Positions 48,239 through 59,856 are shown, counted from the stretch's first letter. The stretch is 64,000 nucleotides of DNA from Congeria kusceri (GCA_027627225.1 CM051040.1:28277634-28341633), one strand, 5' to 3'. A program made the numbers and translations. Notes: generated by a model not told the origin, from the sequence alone.

Positions 48239-48484
48239 CGTTGACAGATGGAGAGAAATTCGATTTATTGCTGCAGTGTATTGTTAATAACCGATATCTT
48301 ACCATAGATTTAGTACGAGTGTGAATTGGGAGACCGGAGTACCCGACACCCACCTCTCCGGTATGATTCACTCGTTTTCGAGAAACCAAAGGCACATGCT
48401 CTTAACGTTTTCGAAGTGGATTTCAAAAATGAGCCTATGTGAGGAGCGAGTATACCCATCTTTAATCAAAGACTGTGGTTTTAT

Positions 48485-49125
48485 AAGTATTTGTCTAGTA
48501 TATGCGATTGTATAAGTATTGGTCTAGTATATGTGACTGCATAACCATTGGTCTAGTATATGTGATTGCATAACCATTGGTCTAGTATATTTGATTGCAT
48601 AATCATTGGTCTAGTATATGTGATTTGCATAACCATTGGTCTTGTCTATGTGATTGCTTTGGCATTAGTCTTGTATATGTGATTTGATTTCATAAGCATT
48701 GGTCTAGTCTATGTGATTGCATAAGCATTAGTCTAGCATATGTGACTGTGTAACCATTTGTCTAGTCTAGGTGATCGCATCTATAATCATAAGTCAAGTA
48801 CATTTGATTGTATAACCATTTTTGGTCTAGTTTATGTGATTGCATAACCATTAGTCTAGTATATGTGATTGTGTAACCATTGATAAACATTGGGCAAATA
48901 TGTGATTGTTTAAGCATCAATGTCTAGTGTATGTGAATTTTACCATATAAGCATTAATCTTGTACATGTATATGTGATTAATAAGACATTGGTCTAGTCT
49001 ATGTAACTGCATAAGCATGGGTCTAGTCTATGTAACTGCATAAGCATTGGTCTAGTCTATGCAATTTTATAAGCATTAGTCTAGTCTATGTGATTAAATA
49101 AGCATTGTTCGTATATATGTGATAA
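48485..49125. repeat. 29-bp minisatellite (unit B)
   Basis: Counterpart of 39595-40235 with the same unit order; differs by substitutions and small indels. Confidence 0.85.
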
Positions 49126-51279
49126 TAATTATTATAAATAAGACACTTAGTTATTGGTCTGATTGTAAGGCAACCTTGGTCATATATCATTCATGCTTAG
49201 CTATTAGTTATGAACAGTGAAATCATGCACTGTATTTAACCCATAAAATTGTACGTATACAAAATAACAAAAATCAAATAAAATCTATAGATCTTATCAA
49301 ATATCAACATGAAAGGCAATGTAATTGGATACTAATGTATTTAATTTTAAAGCCCTTTTCTGCACGATTTTTAATGTAAGAATCGCTATTGTTTTACTGT
49401 CAAATTTTAAGGATTTAAAGAGCGCACTTTTCGTTATTGATCAAATATTTGGATGGTATAGAATGTCTGTATTGTTCATTTTAAGGACTTTTTAACGGCA
49501 TTCCATATCACACCTTTAACTGTCACGTTAGACAAACCTGTATGTCGTCCGCTTGACACAAAAAGCACAGTAACAGACATTTTTAACATTTTAGTGGACA
49601 ATCAAACAAGAGGGCCTAGAGGCGCTAGGTCGCTCACCAGACGGGCTAAGGATTTAAACTGTTCTGAGCAAGTTTCATGAAGATTCGGCCAAAAATGTGA
49701 CCTCTAGATTGTTCACACGCTTTTTTCCAGTTTGGCCTCGTAAACTAGTTTTTGACCTCATGTGACCTGGTTTCAAACTTGTCCCACATATCATTGGGAC
49801 AAATGTTCTAAGCAAGTTTCGTGACGATTGGCCTACAAATGTGGCCTCTAGTGTTCACAAGTTTTTTGTTCAATTTGGCCTGGTGACCTAGTTTTTCACC
49901 CTACATGACCCCGTTTCGAAATCTTCCGAGATAACATTGAATCAAATGTTCTGAGCTCGAGCAAGTTTCAAGAAGATTGGGCAAAAATGTGTTCACAAGC
50001 TTTTTCTTCAATTTGCCCTCGTGACCTAGTTTTTGACCCACGTGACCCAGTTTTTAACTCATCCGAGATATCATTGGGACAAATGTTCTGAGGCCTATAG
50101 TGTTCACAAGCTTTTTCTTCAATTTGCCCTCTTGACCTAGTTTTTGACCCCATATGACCCAGTTTTTAACTCATCCGAGATATCGTTGGGACAAATGTTC
50201 TGAGGCCTATAGTGTTCATAAGCTTTTTCTTCCATTTGCCCTAGTGACCTAGTTTTTGACCCCACATGACCCAGCTTCGCACTCGTCCGAGATATCATTG
50301 GGACAAATGTTCTGAGCACGTTTCGTGATGATTGGGCTACAAATGTGGCCTCTAGAGTGTTCACAATCTTTTTCTTCAATGGCGTAGGGACCTAGTGTTT
50401 ACCCCACGTGACCCAGTTTCAAATTCGTACGCGTTATTAATGAAACAAATGTTCCTAGAAGATTGGGTAAAAAAAATATGACTTCTAGAGTGTTCACAAT
50501 CTTTTTATTCAATTTGACTTAGTGACCTAGTTTTTGACCCCACATGACTCAGTTTCAAACTCGTCCGAGATATCATTAGAACAAATGTTCTGGGCAAGAT
50601 TCATAAAGATTGGGCAATAACTTTGGCCTCTAGAGTGTTCACAAGCTTTTTAAAGTTGTCAATATAGCCATATAAGGAAAACTGCTGTTTTTCAAAGGAG
50701 CGAAACCATTTTGAACTCTGCCGAGATATCATCAGAACAAATGTTCTGAGCAAGTTTCACGCAGATTGGGCCAAAAAATGTGACTCCTAGAGTGTTCACA
50801 AGCTTTTTCTCTAGCCATATAAGGAAAACTGCCCCGCCCTCTGTCGGCCATGTTTTTCATATGAGCGGAACCATTTTCGAACTCGGCCGAGATACCATAA
50901 GAACAAATGTTCTAAGTTTAAACATATTTTATTTTCATAATGAAGTACAAGTACAAATGACATTTATACATACATAAATTATTTATCGATACATTCATAT
51001 GAAAAAAGGGTAGGACCTAAAGTTCTAACAACATTATATGTGGTCTTTCCCTGTGTGATTTAATTACGTGTTTCGGGCGATGTATGTAATTTTGAACGAG
51101 TCACAAGTACGCTCAAATATGAAAATAAACATATATGAATAGCAAATAAAAAGAAAAGCAATCTAATAAACTGTACGAGAAATTAATAATCATGAAAGGC
51201 AAACTAAATTGGGGGAAAAAAACAAAACAAAACGAGTCCTGTCCAGCATATAACAAGTCAAGCTTTAACTACTGCAAGA

Positions 51280-54200
51280 TTATGAAAAACGCTTTGTCGT
51301 CTTAATAAATTGTTGGACATTTAGAAAAATTTTGCAGTTTGCATCATGATCAAAACTACTATTACCAAAAAGAATAGTATCACAGTTTAATGGTTCTATA
51401 GATTGTAACTTAGCGAAAAAAGTTGTACGTTGTGCAGTAAATAGTGAGCAAGTAAAAAAGAAGTGGTAAACCGATTCAACTTCACCACAAATACATAAAG
51501 GCGAAGGTTCCAATTTGTTGTTATATAAGTGTAGTTTTAAGTTGCTACAATTATTTCTTAGTCTGGCGTGTATAATTGATGTTTTTCTATCACCAACGAA
51601 GTAATATGTTGGTGTTTCGCGATTTCTTAACATTAATTGTTTTAAAGCGGTTTTGAATTGCAAGAGAGAAGTACACGTTTTAATTTCATTATTTAAATTG
51701 TTCCATAGGTCGATAGCCGACGGTATGAAAGATCGCGAATAGAGTTCGGTGCGTCTTGATACTATAACATAATCGTTTGCATTTCTAAGATTTCTAGTAG
51801 ATTGTTGAAAAACAGTTTCTGGTAATAAATTCATTAAGTAACTGGGACATAGGCCATTATGTAATTTGTACATATAAGTTAGTTTAAGATATTTTCGACG
51901 TTCTGATAACCTATGCCAGCTGATTTCAGAATACAAATTAGTCAATGAAACAGATTTTGTAAGCCCGGTTACTATTCTAGCCGCTTCGTTCTGAATTTTT
52001 TCTAAACTTTCTTTTTCGTACATTGCACAACCATGCCAAACGACACATGCGTACTCTAATAGTGGTCTTAAATGTGAAATATAAATTTGGTTCAACGTCT
52101 TTCTAGAGATCATGTATTTTAGTTTGCGCATGATGCCAAGCACTTTTGATGATGATTTGACTAAACTGGAGACATGATCGTGCCATTTACCATTAGCGCT
52201 GAATGTGAGACCAAGATGTTTGTGATTTTCAACAAATTGAACAGGCACATTATTAAAAACAAGATGTGGGAGGGGAATGGATGATTGTGTTGTGAATAGA
52301 ATTGCCTCGGTTTTTTGTGGATTAAAGTCTACAAGCCATCTTTTTGCCCAGGTGTTAATAACACTTAAATCATGGTTGAGTACCATTTCAAGTTCGGTCG
52401 AATTTGAACAAGTATATGAAAGGGATGTGTCATCTGCAAACAGACGAGAGATACTTTGAAGGTTTTGTACAATATCGTTTACATAAACAAGAAAAAATAG
52501 AGGACCAAGGACAGAGCCTTGAGGAACACCAGCGTTTATTTCTAGCGCCTGAGAAGTAGAATCCCCGACAAAAACTTGCTGTTTTCGACTACTTAAATAA
52601 CTTTCGATCCATTTAAGTAAATTACTGTTAAAACCATTTTGTTTTAATTTGAAGAGTAAACCCTTGTGCCATACTCGGTCAAATGCCTTAGAAATGTCAC
52701 AGAATACCATGCATGTGAATTTCCTTTCATCAATACCTTTTGCTATTTGATGAAATATATCAATTAATTGAGAAACAGTTGAATGACCTTTAAGAAAACC
52801 CGATTGGTTAGAATACAGCAAGTTATTACCAACTAAATGATTGTATAAATGTTTGTAAACAACTCTCTCCATAAGCTTGCCTACACAACTCAAAAGCGAA
52901 ATTGGCCGGTAATTAGATGGTAAGTTAGGATCACCCTTTTTAAATAATGGCATCACTATAGCTGACTTCCATGAGTTTGGAAATGTACATTCATCTAATG
53001 ATTTGTTGAATAAAATACATAAGGGCTTGGAAAAAGAGTGACAAGTTTTCTTTAAAACTAGATGACTAACAAGGTCTCCGCCTACAGCTTTGTTTGTAAA
53101 TAAACATTTGATAATATCTATGATTTCTGATTCGGAAACTGAAACATTTTGCATGGTTTCATTGGCAAGATTGATAAATGGGGGTAGGACTCCAGTCAAG
53201 TCATCTAATGAGGATATTGAGACGAAATAATTGTTTAAACAGTTTGCTTTCTGGGTATTTGACATATGTATAATTAGATTGCCATCAGAATCAGTCGATT
53301 GTAGTGGCGGTATGGTATCAGAGTGAGAACTCATTTTCATGAGTTGTTTTAAAGTTTTCCAATATTTTTTTGGATTTGATGAGTTAAAATCGGTAAGAGA
53401 TGTTTCAAGGTTTGCATGGAATTGTTCTTTAGCTTGTTTAATCATATTGCTAACTTTATTTCGAATTTGCTTGTATTTGTTCCAGTTATTTGCGGTAGGG
53501 TTATTAATAGATATATGTTTGAGTCTGTCCCGTTTACGAGATAACGTTCTTATCTGAGAATCATACCACGGTTTGTCATTAGGCCTAACTGTAACTAGTT
53601 TATGTGGAATACAAAGTTTCATGAGTTTAATAAGTTTTTTTGTAAACAACATGGTAGCCTCGTGAACATTGGTCTCTCGAATAAAATTCCAGTTTGTATC
53701 GGAAATAAGATTGTTAAGGCGCTCAAAGTCAGCATATTTGTACAACCAAACGTGTCTTTGACTTGGTTTACAATTAATAACGGGAGTTTTAAAATGAATA
53801 GCCGTTGCATGATGATCACTTATGGATTGCGGGATATTAATTACTTCACAGTCTAAACAGGTCAGATTGTCTGAAATTATAATCGGATCAATTAACGTAG
53901 ACGTATTGGCCGTGACCCGTGTAGCTTGAGTGATGACGTTACGCAGGTTGTACAAGGATAAGGTCTGAGAAAGACGTGTGTTGTTTTTCAGTTGATCTTC
54001 ATTTATGTCCCCTAACATAATAATGTTAGGGTTAGTATCTAGCGCTTTATCAATCATGATATCAAGATTATCCCAAAATAAAACATCACTGTTTGGCGGG
54101 CGGTAAAAGCAGCATATCAAAGTGACCAAATTTTTAAGTTTGATCTCTAACCATATTGAATGTACTTGCGGATTTTCTAGTTCAAACATTCGCGTTGATA

Positions 54201-54696
54201 CTAATGATTTATTTACATAGACTAGTAGGCCGCTTGAATGGGACGTATAATCTTTACGGAACATTGAGTGATTAAAATCATCAATTTGAATTTGGTCATC
54301 CATAACGACATCAGTAATGTGTGTCTCTGTAAAGCACATTATATCAAATTGTAATAAATGGTCCTTAATAAAGTCCAATTTGTGCCGAATTGATCTAATG
54401 TTGAGATGAAGTAGCCCCAAAGCTCCGAGATCTTGCGGACCTGGATTGAGTTCAACATCACCGGATAGAAGTAAAATAAAACGTACAAGGTTGATAAATA
54501 CAACGCTAAGGGCACATACTAGGGCAGCGTCCATGTGATTGTGTAAAGATATTTGAGATAGTCTTAGAAATATAGCAAATAAAAACATCAATTCATGAGC
54601 AATATTTAAGCATATTGTATATTTGCGACGGCAAATGCGTAATCTAGCGTTAAATATTCCAACAGCCATTCGGTATTGCGCAACGTCATTACCCAT
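51280..54696 (-). CDS. non-LTR retrotransposon ORF2: endonuclease/reverse transcriptase with N-terminal 2A motif
   Basis: 1138 residues without interruption from ATG 54696. Residues 28-77 are largely hydrophobic and lead into SGDVELNPGP (78-87), a perfect D-V-E-x-N-P-G-P 2A ribosome-skipping motif. Skipping between G86 and P87 would release an 86-residue leader from a 1052-residue enzyme. The APE endonuclease follows (LLHLNIRSI 95-103, FTETH 122-126, LGDIN 228-232, SDHH 293-296). Then comes reverse transcriptase (NYRPISLLS 595-603, FCDISKAFDRVWH 665-677, GVPQGSVLGP 723-732, FADD 753-756). A C-terminal C-x-C-x7-H-x4-C finger spans 1068-1083. All catalytic motifs are present, so the enzyme may be active. 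2A motifs are known in some CR1/L2-group elements. Confidence 0.93.
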   Translation of the reverse strand: MGNDVAQYRMAVGIFNARLRICRRKYTICLNIAHELMFLFAIFLRLSQISLHNHMDAALVCALSVVFINLVRFILLLSGDVELNPGPQDLGALGLLHLNIRSIRHKLDFIKDHLLQFDIMCFTETHITDVVMDDQIQIDDFNHSMFRKDYTSHSSGLLVYVNKSLVSTRMFELENPQVHSIWLEIKLKNLVTLICCFYRPPNSDVLFWDNLDIMIDKALDTNPNIIMLGDINEDQLKNNTRLSQTLSLYNLRNVITQATRVTANTSTLIDPIIISDNLTCLDCEVINIPQSISDHHATAIHFKTPVINCKPSQRHVWLYKYADFERLNNLISDTNWNFIRETNVHEATMLFTKKLIKLMKLCIPHKLVTVRPNDKPWYDSQIRTLSRKRDRLKHISINNPTANNWNKYKQIRNKVSNMIKQAKEQFHANLETSLTDFNSSNPKKYWKTLKQLMKMSSHSDTIPPLQSTDSDGNLIIHMSNTQKANCLNNYFVSISSLDDLTGVLPPFINLANETMQNVSVSESEIIDIIKCLFTNKAVGGDLVSHLVLKKTCHSFSKPLCILFNKSLDECTFPNSWKSAIVMPLFKKGDPNLPSNYRPISLLSCVGKLMERVVYKHLYNHLVGNNLLYSNQSGFLKGHSTVSQLIDIFHQIAKGIDERKFTCMVFCDISKAFDRVWHKGLLFKLKQNGFNSNLLKWIESYLSSRKQQVFVGDSTSQALEINAGVPQGSVLGPLFFLVYVNDIVQNLQSISRLFADDTSLSYTCSNSTELEMVLNHDLSVINTWAKRWLVDFNPQKTEAILFTTQSSIPLPHLVFNNVPVQFVENHKHLGLTFSANGKWHDHVSSLVKSSSKVLGIMRKLKYMISRKTLNQIYISHLRPLLEYACVVWHGCAMYEKESLEKIQNEAARIVTGLTKSVSLTNLYSEISWHRLSERRKYLKLTYMYKLHNGLCPSYLMNLLPETVFQQSTRNLRNANDYVIVSRRTELYSRSFIPSAIDLWNNLNNEIKTCTSLLQFKTALKQLMLRNRETPTYYFVGDRKTSIIHARLRNNCSNLKLHLYNNKLEPSPLCICGEVESVYHFFFTCSLFTAQRTTFFAKLQSIEPLNCDTILFGNSSFDHDANCKIFLNVQQFIKTTKRFS

Positions 54697-56372
54697 TTGG
54701 TAGTAAAGTTACAAATAAAGAAATACATTTAGGCTGTGGAAATAATTGAGTAAGTGTTAGGATAAGCATATTCTCTATAAATGTGCTGGACAGGACTGAG
54801 AAAAGTGCATAAATGCATAATACAATAATAGTAATCATGATACAGACAGCATAGTGAGACATATTGAAATCTCAGAAAATAAAAAGAAGAAATGTGTGGT
54901 TGTAATCACAGTATGGTAATTCACAATAACTAGCTAAGGACAATAATGAATTATATTAGTATATTTCAATACTATTTTAACTAATTTTATTTATTTGCAT
55001 GTATGCTAATTTATTTATAATTTGTTTAGTTTATTCTATTATGATTTTTGAAATTAATTTATTATTTTGTATGTTATTCAATCAATATGGAAATTTTGCA
55101 AAGTTATTAAAAGCCTTTTAGAATTCGACTTATTAAAGATTGTTCTTTTAATGAAGTTAAGGAACAGAACTTTTTGAGTCAATACAAGGTAATTAGGCAT
55201 ATATAAATAACAGTATATAAATGCCACTTATATAGGCATTCAGAAGGAGAAAGTTGAATGATGAGTCAATATGCAAAAGTTAAGTAAATCATATACATAT
55301 ATATACAGTAACTGAGCTTAGGTCGTATTAATAATTGCATTGCACATTAAAAAACAACACTTTAAGTATATAGTACGGCGAAAACAGATGAGTACAAGTG
55401 ACAGCAGGCAAGATTGTATGGTAATTACAAGTCTATTTTATCTATATTTATAATTTAAAAAGATGTTAAAAAAAAAAAAAAAATAAAAAAAAAATAAAAA
55501 AAAAAATATATATAAACACAGACGCTCAGGGCGTTAAGATTATTTTTCACTTATGGGTATGATACTCCATATCGATGACAAGACAAAAAGTATGCGGCGT
55601 TGTTGTCTGCCTTGGGTAAGATTCACACTAGTAGCGTTACCAAATAATCAAAATAATGATCAAACGGTACATTGCTACTAGCTAATGCCATGAACAATAC
55701 AATATATTTTAGGCAAGTTAGTGTGTGTTGGAAAAAATAACACATCCGTGTATTTGATCCTGTTACAGGGCGCAACGTATTTAATGGAGACGGGTTAACA
55801 CGATAGCAGTAATTATCATCTTAACAGGCAGTGTAAACAACGCTCATTGTGATAAAATAACATCAGATTTACAAGCAATTTAAACTAATCTCAGTGTAAG
55901 CAGTAATTATCATCTTAACAGGCAGTGTAAACAACGCTCATTGTGACAAAATAACATCAGATTTGCAAGCAATTTAAACTAATCTCAGTGTAAGCAACGC
56001 TCACCGTGACAAAATAACATAAGATTTAAATGCAAGTTAAAATAAGTTCACCGTAATAAACGTGCACCGAGAGCGGTGAAAACTATTGAAACAAGTGTAC
56101 AGAAAATAGGACAACGACAGGTATGAACCAGTTTAACAACGATTCTGTCAAAAACTCTGTAGTAAATAATAATAAACACGTTTGACAATACTTAGTAGTG
56201 AAAAAAAAAAAAAAAATAAATAAAAATAAAATAAAATAAAAAATAATTCAACAGCTCGTAACTGTAGTCAAAATCTGTGAAAGCATCAAGTGCATTCCGT
56301 AAATATATACACTATACAACCTTTAAAAAAACACGAATGCTATGTCTGTAGAGTTACCGCGTAAATCAATGT
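54697..56372. other. inter-ORF region of the retrotransposon
   Basis: About 1.7 kb with no coding frame between the ORF1 stop and ORF2 start. It contains A-rich runs on the plus strand (T-runs on the element's sense strand) at about 55469-55506 and 56201-56245, and a 94-bp tandem repeat at 55806-56043. Such a long gap between ORFs is unusual and could hold an internal promoter or be a secondary insertion. Confidence 0.6.
55806..56043. repeat. 94-bp tandem repeat, about 2.5 copies
   Basis: gcagtaattatcatcttaac starts at 55806 and 55900; the third copy is partial and diverged from 55994 (gcaacgctcaccgtgacaaa). It lies inside the retrotransposon upstream of ORF2, where CR1/L2-type elements sometimes carry tandem repeats in regulatory regions. 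Confidence 0.85.
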
Positions 56373-56562
56373 TCACTTCCATGCATCCATGTCATGCTCA
56401 TTGTTTATTTTGTGGATCTTGGAGTCAGGGTCCTTTACAAGAATGCTTCCATCAGACGACCATGCACCAAGCAGCTGACCTCTTTTCACAAGTTCTCGAG
56501 CATTGTATAGAAAGAAGCTTCTCTTGCGTGTGAGGTCTTCATTGATGAATGTATTCGGATAC
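56373..56562 (-). pseudogene. retrotransposon ORF1, C-terminal fragment
   Basis: About 62 residues from the insertion border to a stop: YPNTFINEDLTRKRSFFLYN followed by ARELVKRGQLLGAWSSDG, SILVKDPDSKIHKI. The FINEDLT..R..L...AR.L and W.SDG.I.VKD patterns recur in the nucleic-acid-binding ORF1 proteins of invertebrate CR1-like elements, as I recall them. The 5' part was lost at insertion; the frame runs into host repeat sequence upstream. Confidence 0.65.
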
Positions 56563-57931
56563 TCTAGAGTGTTTACAAGCTTTTTCTTCAATTTGATATA
56601 GTGACCGAGTTTTTGACCCCACACTACCCAGTTTCAATCTCGTCCGAGATATCATTGGGACAAATGTTCTGAGCAAGTTTCATGAAGATTGGGCAAGACA
56701 ATTAGCCCATTTAGGTTCAGTTATTATTTATCTACAGTTCTGAGTATAAAAAATAATTGTTTATCATTTTTTTACATGAACTTACCATACTTTTTGAGCC
56801 AACAATTTTGCCAATTTATACTTTTTGCAAGTCAGGATTTTGTGGTGGAATACAAGCCTAATATTAAAATACGTTTACAAGAAATGGTATACAGGATCTA
56901 AATTTGCAAACGTCAATTTGTTTAAAAAATATTACAAAAGTCAAACTGTTGAACAATCAATAAAATGAATGTTTTAAAATGTTAATTTGTAATGTATGCA
57001 CTATAATAATAGTCGGAGCTAGAAGCTTACGTGTATGCAAGTATCAATATTTTCCCCGGGGGGGGGGGGGGGACGGCGGACTCACCCAGGGGAATTTGAC
57101 GAATTTTATTTTTTGGGGTCTTATTCCCCATCCTAGGGCTAAGATTTTTGTCTAACTCCCCTCAGTAGGAGATGCTATCAAATGGCCCGAGGGCCAATAT
57201 TACCGGGACCTAAAATCCGACCATTTTATTTCCCCAGTACCCAGAATCATTCGGCGTGTCAAATTCCCTGTCCGCAATCGCTTTCAATCTTTCTTTAATC
57301 CCGTATATGCCCCCCCCCCCCCCCCGGGGTGAAATTTTGGTAGGTGCAGTACAGCTGAAATCATTGTATACGTCGATGCGATAACAACTCAGTTTGGACA
57401 AAAAGTCAACCAGCACGTGATTTACGCACGCGCAGTGCACGTGCAGAGTGAACTGTATGGGATATTCGTACAATTTTAACATAGTGTAAGACATAATTCA
57501 TCGTATTTCGATAAACTGTAATCATGTTCATTAAAAGATCGTGACATTGTACTAAACTCGCTTACAGCTCACACTGCTTGTTCTATGCGTCGGCAATACT
57601 TTAACTCATATTTGATCGCATCAGTTGGATACGCGCAGTGTTTACCTGTGTAAACATGAAGCCCAATTCCACAACGTTTGAGACTTACGTTTTAATAAAT
57701 GTATTCACAAATACTTGTATTACTTCATTATTTAACGTTCTTGTTGTACGGATTATTTGCTTTAAACTGGTTAATTTAAAATACACTGAGTATACATAAT
57801 TATTTAGCAAAAAAAACAAAAACAGGAACCGCAGAGTTCCGCACTGTTGAAAAGCAAATGCACACCCAACCGGTATTTAGTTTTATGGTTTTGTTTTGTA
57901 GCTTGAAACGAAGTGTATAATATTACATAAA

Positions 57932-58192
57932 TGTGGCGCGTCGTGGGAAAACCGGTCTTAATGCATGTGCGTAGTGTCGTCCCGGATTAGCCTGTGCAGT
58001 CCGCACAGGCTAATCCAGGATGGCACTTCCCGCCTACAGTGAATTTATGGTTAGAAGAGACTTCCTTGAAACAGAAAATACCACAAAAGCGGAAAGTGCC
58101 GTCCCGGATTAGCCTGTGCGGACTGCACAGGCTAATCCGGGAAGACACATTACGCACATGCATTAAGTCCGGTTTTCCCACGACGCCCCTCA
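57932..58192. mobile_element. 263-bp palindromic element, full copy (unit B)
   Basis: Opens tgtggcgcgtcgtgggaaaa and closes with its near complement ttttcccacgacgcccc. Internal hairpins resemble the copy at 28403-28665. Part of the 766-bp stretch missing from unit A overlaps its left half. Confidence 0.85.
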
Positions 58193-59305
58193 AATATGGG
58201 TAGCATATTCGATATGAACAGTAAATACAGGTTTGTATTGCCTTGCACCCATTTTACTTCCTAATTTCCTGTAACCCTCGTCATTCAATATTTAATGCCT
58301 CTAAGTACCGGTAAAAACCATTATCCATAACATCAGGATTCTGTTGTTATTTTTGTTCAATTGGTGTTGCTTTGTACATTCGTGTCTGTGAACATGATCA
58401 ATAAAAACTTAATTTTGCAAATGCCCTCAAGCGTCTAGGTACTATACTGTAAGTGACCCCTTACGTGTCTAAAGAAAATAAACACACTCTTGCCATATTG
58501 TGGTAACCTGGGCGACACTCTTTTTAAGGGACCTGCTCACAGATTGGCAAATATTGTCACAGATTCCAAAAAGAAATTATTCATTTGATACAAACAAGCG
58601 AAATAACACTCATGCCTAAGAAATATATTGGAAATATGGTTTCGTTTATGGATAATCATCCATCGAAATGGATAAAATTATAAAGCGTTTGTAACGCTTT
58701 TCAATGGTATTTTGGAAAACACGTGTATCACTTACATAGCTTTAAAAATACACTATCCAATGTGAAAGTCAGAATAACCGTGTGGTTAGCGCATGAGATT
58801 TTTCATTTCTAAGTTCCCCGGTTTGAGTTCCGGCGAAGGCAAATTTTTTAATTTAACTTTTTTTTCTTTATATAATATTTGTTTTAGATTATTCCAGATG
58901 CTGTAGCTTTTGCAGTAAAGACATTAAATGGCATTCTTAAAAAATACGATAAATCTGTGAATAAGTTCCTTTAACGTCTCATTCAAAGCTTTCAAAGCGC
59001 TTGGCCTCAACTGCAGACTTAACGGTATACAAGTAACTAGCTCATATAAAACTAAGAAAGTAAAAGCTCTCATTCTTTCAATGTCTCATCTCAAGTTTTG
59101 GCTTTAGCAGATCTTAATCTTGCAAACTGTGTAAAAGCAGGTTTAATGCAAAACAATTACCTAGCTCACATAAAATAACCATAACAACAATGTAAGTGCT
59201 CGGAACAATTCTTCCAAGTTCTCATCCATAGTTTTGGCCTTAGCAGACCTTGTAAACAGTACAACAATAGGCTAAATAAAATACAAGGAACTAGCTCACA
59301 TAACA

Positions 59306-59844
59306 AACAAAAGGGCGAAAATGACCCTGGGTTGCTCAACTGAGTTTAATGACTCCTAATGGTTTGTAAAACTGTTAAAGCATGTTCGGAGGTGAAGTAA
59401 AAGTTGCCATCTGACATCAACGATGGACCACTGACAGCCATGTTTTTAGCGTATACAAATAATTAGAAGGAATTTGGTAGATAGTCACCCATGAAATTTT
59501 GGTAGAGGAAAACATCCAAGCAATATTTTTGTGAAAATATTTTGAAATCCAACCAGTGGTTTCTAACATGAAGATTTTTTAAGTTTTCCATATAGCCATA
59601 AAAGGAAAAAGGCCCCGCCCCCTGGCGGCCATGTTTTATAACAAATCAAAATAATTTGAAGTATTTGGTAGAGGACCATCCAAGAAACATTCATACCAAG
59701 TTTCATTAATATCCACAAAGCAGTTTCAGAGGAAAAGATTTTTTAAGTAAATTGTTGACGATGGCAGATGACGACGACAACAGACAACCACTGACCACAA
59801 AAGCTCACCCTTGAGCACTTTGTGCTTATGTCAGCTAAAAAAAA
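59306..59844 (+). mobile_element. bivalve repeat, complete copy (end of unit B and beyond)
   Basis: Runs from aaacaaaagggcgaaaatga to agctcacccttgagcacttt + gtgcttatgtcagctaaaa. Its end pattern is like the other 'aacaaga...' elements. The last 190 bp lie beyond the duplicated unit and only 13 bp before the RNPC3 stop codon side, so it reaches into that gene's 3' flank. Confidence 0.7.
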
Positions 59845-59856
59845 GTAAGTGTTGCA

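Larger units (their letters stand above)
50916..56562 (-). mobile_element. 5'-truncated non-LTR retrotransposon (CR1/L2-like), insertion
   Basis: Boundaries come from direct comparison with unit A. Sequence matches up to 50915 and again from 56563, and 27 bp of target (42030-42056) are missing. Read on the minus strand: ORF1 3' fragment (56562-56373), a 1.7 kb inter-ORF region with repeats and T-runs, an intact ORF2 (54696-51280) and a 364-bp AT-rich 3' region ending aaaatatgtttaaa. The 5' truncation inside ORF1 is the usual outcome of target-primed reverse transcription. A target deletion instead of a duplication is a known minor outcome. Confidence 0.9.
49603..56697 (+). repeat. 'aaacaagagggcctagaggc' repeat element (unit B, split by retrotransposon)
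   Basis: Counterpart of 40711-42200. Reads up to gttctaag at 50915 and resumes with tctagagtgtttacaagctt at 56563. The 5647 bases between are the retrotransposon. Confidence 0.85.
44397..59654. repeat. tandem duplication, unit B (~15.26 kb, with retrotransposon)
   Basis: Second copy of the 8.67 kb unit. It is longer because of a 5647-bp retrotransposon insertion (50916-56562), the 766 bp retained at 57354-58118, one extra ~145-bp repeat unit near 45030-45180 and two extra ~40-bp units near 46530-46610. Whether this is a true genomic duplication or two alleles placed in tandem by the assembler cannot be decided from sequence alone. Confidence 0.92.

Noticed and set aside
52277..53857. Plus-strand frames within the retrotransposon ORF2
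   Set aside because: Antisense shadows of the intact reverse-transcriptase gene.
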